Positions 34,852-36,061 of a DNA stretch of 36,061 bases are shown in pieces. Under the pieces are notes generated by a model. The model did no database searches and was not told where the DNA came from. It saw only the letters and a program-made list of their open reading frames with translations. Position 1 is the first letter of the stretch. Each line of letters starts with the position of its first letter. The translations under genes and the position numbers were made by a program. Source of the DNA: an uncultured Pleomorphomonas sp. (lineage in GTDB: Bacteria; Pseudomonadota; Alphaproteobacteria; Rhizobiales; Pleomorphomonadaceae); the NCBI GenBank assembly GCA_937868725.1, contig CALMMQ010000092.1:1-36061 (forward strand). The letters run 5' to 3'.

Positions 34852-36061
34852 ATGCCGTCGGCCCTGTCGATCGTTTTTGGCAACCCGCGTCTGCGGGTCA
34901 GCGCCATCGGCATCTTCTTCTTCGGCTTCACCGGCGCGGCGACCTCGCCGTACTATTCGCTGATCGGCATCCACGAACTCGGCCTAAGCAATCGAGCCTT
35001 CGCGGCGGTCAGTTTCTGCGCCGCCGTCGTCAACGTGGCGGCCAGCGTTGCCACCGGCATTCTGGCCGACCGGCTCGGCCGTTTCCGGCTGCCGATGCTG
35101 GTCGTCTGTCTGGCCGGCATGACCGGCTATCTGCTGGTCTATCTCGTGCCGACCGTGGCCGCGTTCACGCTCGCCTCGCTGCTGCTGATCCCGGTGTTCG
35201 GGGCGCTCAACTCGCTGCTCTTTGCCTACGCCAAGGCCAACTCCGGGGCCCTTGGAGCCCGCGACATGATCGCCGTCAACTCGACGATCCGCGCCGTGGT
35301 GTCGGCGTCGTGGGTGCTGGTGCCCGGTCTCGTCGGCTACGGCCTCGCCGGCCGTTCGAGCATGCTGCCGGCCTTCCTGCTGGCGGGCCTGGCCTGCGGC
35401 GTCTGCCTGCTGCTGTTCGCCCGCCTGGTGCGCGAGGAGCCTGGCGAACGGGTCGAGCGGCGCGAGCCGTCCTACGCCTTCCTCGCCTCGCTGAGGCATC
35501 TCGGCGCGGTCGAGGTGTGGCCGCACGTGCTGGCCATCGCCCTCATCACGTCGATGCTGCACGTCAACGGCGCCGTGCTGCCGCTGATCGTCACCGGCCA
35601 GGCTGGCGGCCGACCGGCTGACGTCGGCACCATCGTCGGCATCGTGGCGCTCCTGGAGATGGTGTTCATCGTGCTGTGGGGCTGGATCGAGGCCCGCACC
35701 TCGGCGGTGCTGGCGGTAGCGGCCTCGGCGGCGGTCTACGGCCTCTATCTGGTGCTGCTCGGCTTCAGCCGCGACACCACGGCCGTCTATCTGCTGACGC
35801 TGGTCTCCGGCTTCGGCGCCGCCGGCATCATCGCCATTCCCATTACCTACCTGCAGAACCTGATCGCCCGGCGGGCCGGCCTCGGCAGTTCGCTGCTCGC
35901 CGTCAACGTCTTCTTGAGCGGCGGCCTCAGCGCCCTGCTGTTCTCGCTCGGCACCTCGGTCAGCGGCTATGCCGGCACGGCGGTGCTGGGTGCGCTCGCC
36001 GGTCTGGCCGGCGCCGCGCTGCTGGTGGCGCTCCGCCTGACACGACGTCAGACGTCGGGCG
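34852..36061 (+). CDS. MFS transporter, partial at right edge
   Basis: At least 403 residues with no stop before the window ends. About eleven to twelve hydrophobic segments are visible, beginning SAIGIFFFGFTGAATSPYYS. ILADRLGRFRLPMLVV is the loop 2-3 motif of the major facilitator superfamily. General layout recalls SetA/SotA sugar-efflux proteins, but that subfamily call is weak. GAGGTGA lies 7 nt before the ATG at 34852. It follows the second M81 gene by 65 bp and probably exports or imports a product of the island. Confidence 0.85.
   Translation, partial: MPSALSIVFGNPRLRVSAIGIFFFGFTGAATSPYYSLIGIHELGLSNRAFAAVSFCAAVVNVAASVATGILADRLGRFRLPMLVVCLAGMTGYLLVYLVPTVAAFTLASLLLIPVFGALNSLLFAYAKANSGALGARDMIAVNSTIRAVVSASWVLVPGLVGYGLAGRSSMLPAFLLAGLACGVCLLLFARLVREEPGERVERREPSYAFLASLRHLGAVEVWPHVLAIALITSMLHVNGAVLPLIVTGQAGGRPADVGTIVGIVALLEMVFIVLWGWIEARTSAVLAVAASAAVYGLYLVLLGFSRDTTAVYLLTLVSGFGAAGIIAIPITYLQNLIARRAGLGSSLLAVNVFLSGGLSALLFSLGTSVSGYAGTAVLGALAGLAGAALLVALRLTRRQTSG

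Overview
The window is high-GC DNA from an alphaproteobacterium, probably of the Hyphomicrobiales. This is inferred from the style of ParE, RhlE and the CbiM-like protein (start MHIEPG), from heavy GC bias at third codon positions, and from the mix of sugar ABC genes, NagA and M81 proteins. No rRNA is present, so the species cannot be named.

Left flank (1-1800): worn, partly AT-rich DNA. It holds an RbbA-like ABC ATPase fragment without Walker A running off the left edge, the C-terminal remnant of a cofactor-dependent phosphoglycerate mutase, and a histidine phosphatase gene broken by one extra G in a run of seven.

Fluoride operon (1811-7708, minus strand): a sigma70-like promoter, a crcB-motif fluoride riboswitch and an intrinsic terminator precede uspA-like, eno, crcB and two tandem MutS-like ATPase genes. 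CrcB exports fluoride. The enolase is probably a spare copy of a fluoride-sensitive enzyme. The two MutS-like proteins lack recognisable mismatch-recognition domains and both have Asn-Glu where Walker B normally has Asp-Glu. Their role is unknown, and this is one of the two most interesting parts of the window.

Middle (7709-17808): an eroded IS630-type transposase, tRNA-Leu(CAA), a RhlE-type DEAD-box helicase with its own promoter and terminator, a VOC protein, a CbiM-like permease under a cobalamin riboswitch, a HAD phosphatase, parE, a possible small membrane protein, a YegD-like Hsp70 and a secreted cysteine-containing protein.

Right half (17826-36061): an amino-sugar and D-amino-acid-like catabolic island. 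On the minus strand, a GntR/UTRA regulator, nagA and a ROK kinase form one operon. Divergently, a Gfo/Idh/MocA oxidoreductase precedes a complete sugar ABC importer (two permeases, binding protein, ATPase). Next come a minus-strand group (NTF2-like protein, M81/MlrC metallopeptidase, DSD1/D-threonine-aldolase-like PLP enzyme) and a divergent plus-strand group (RidA, RpiR regulator, cytoplasmic GH20 hexosaminidase, second M81 protein, MFS transporter running off the right edge). The motif TTTTCATNAA occurs in the regulatory gaps before both divergent sets and may tie the island into one regulon. A plausible flow is import of a HexNAc-containing compound, intracellular GH20 cleavage, phosphorylation by the ROK kinase and deacetylation by NagA, with the M81, PLP and RidA proteins handling a peptide or D-amino-acid part. 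That substrate is inferred, not shown.
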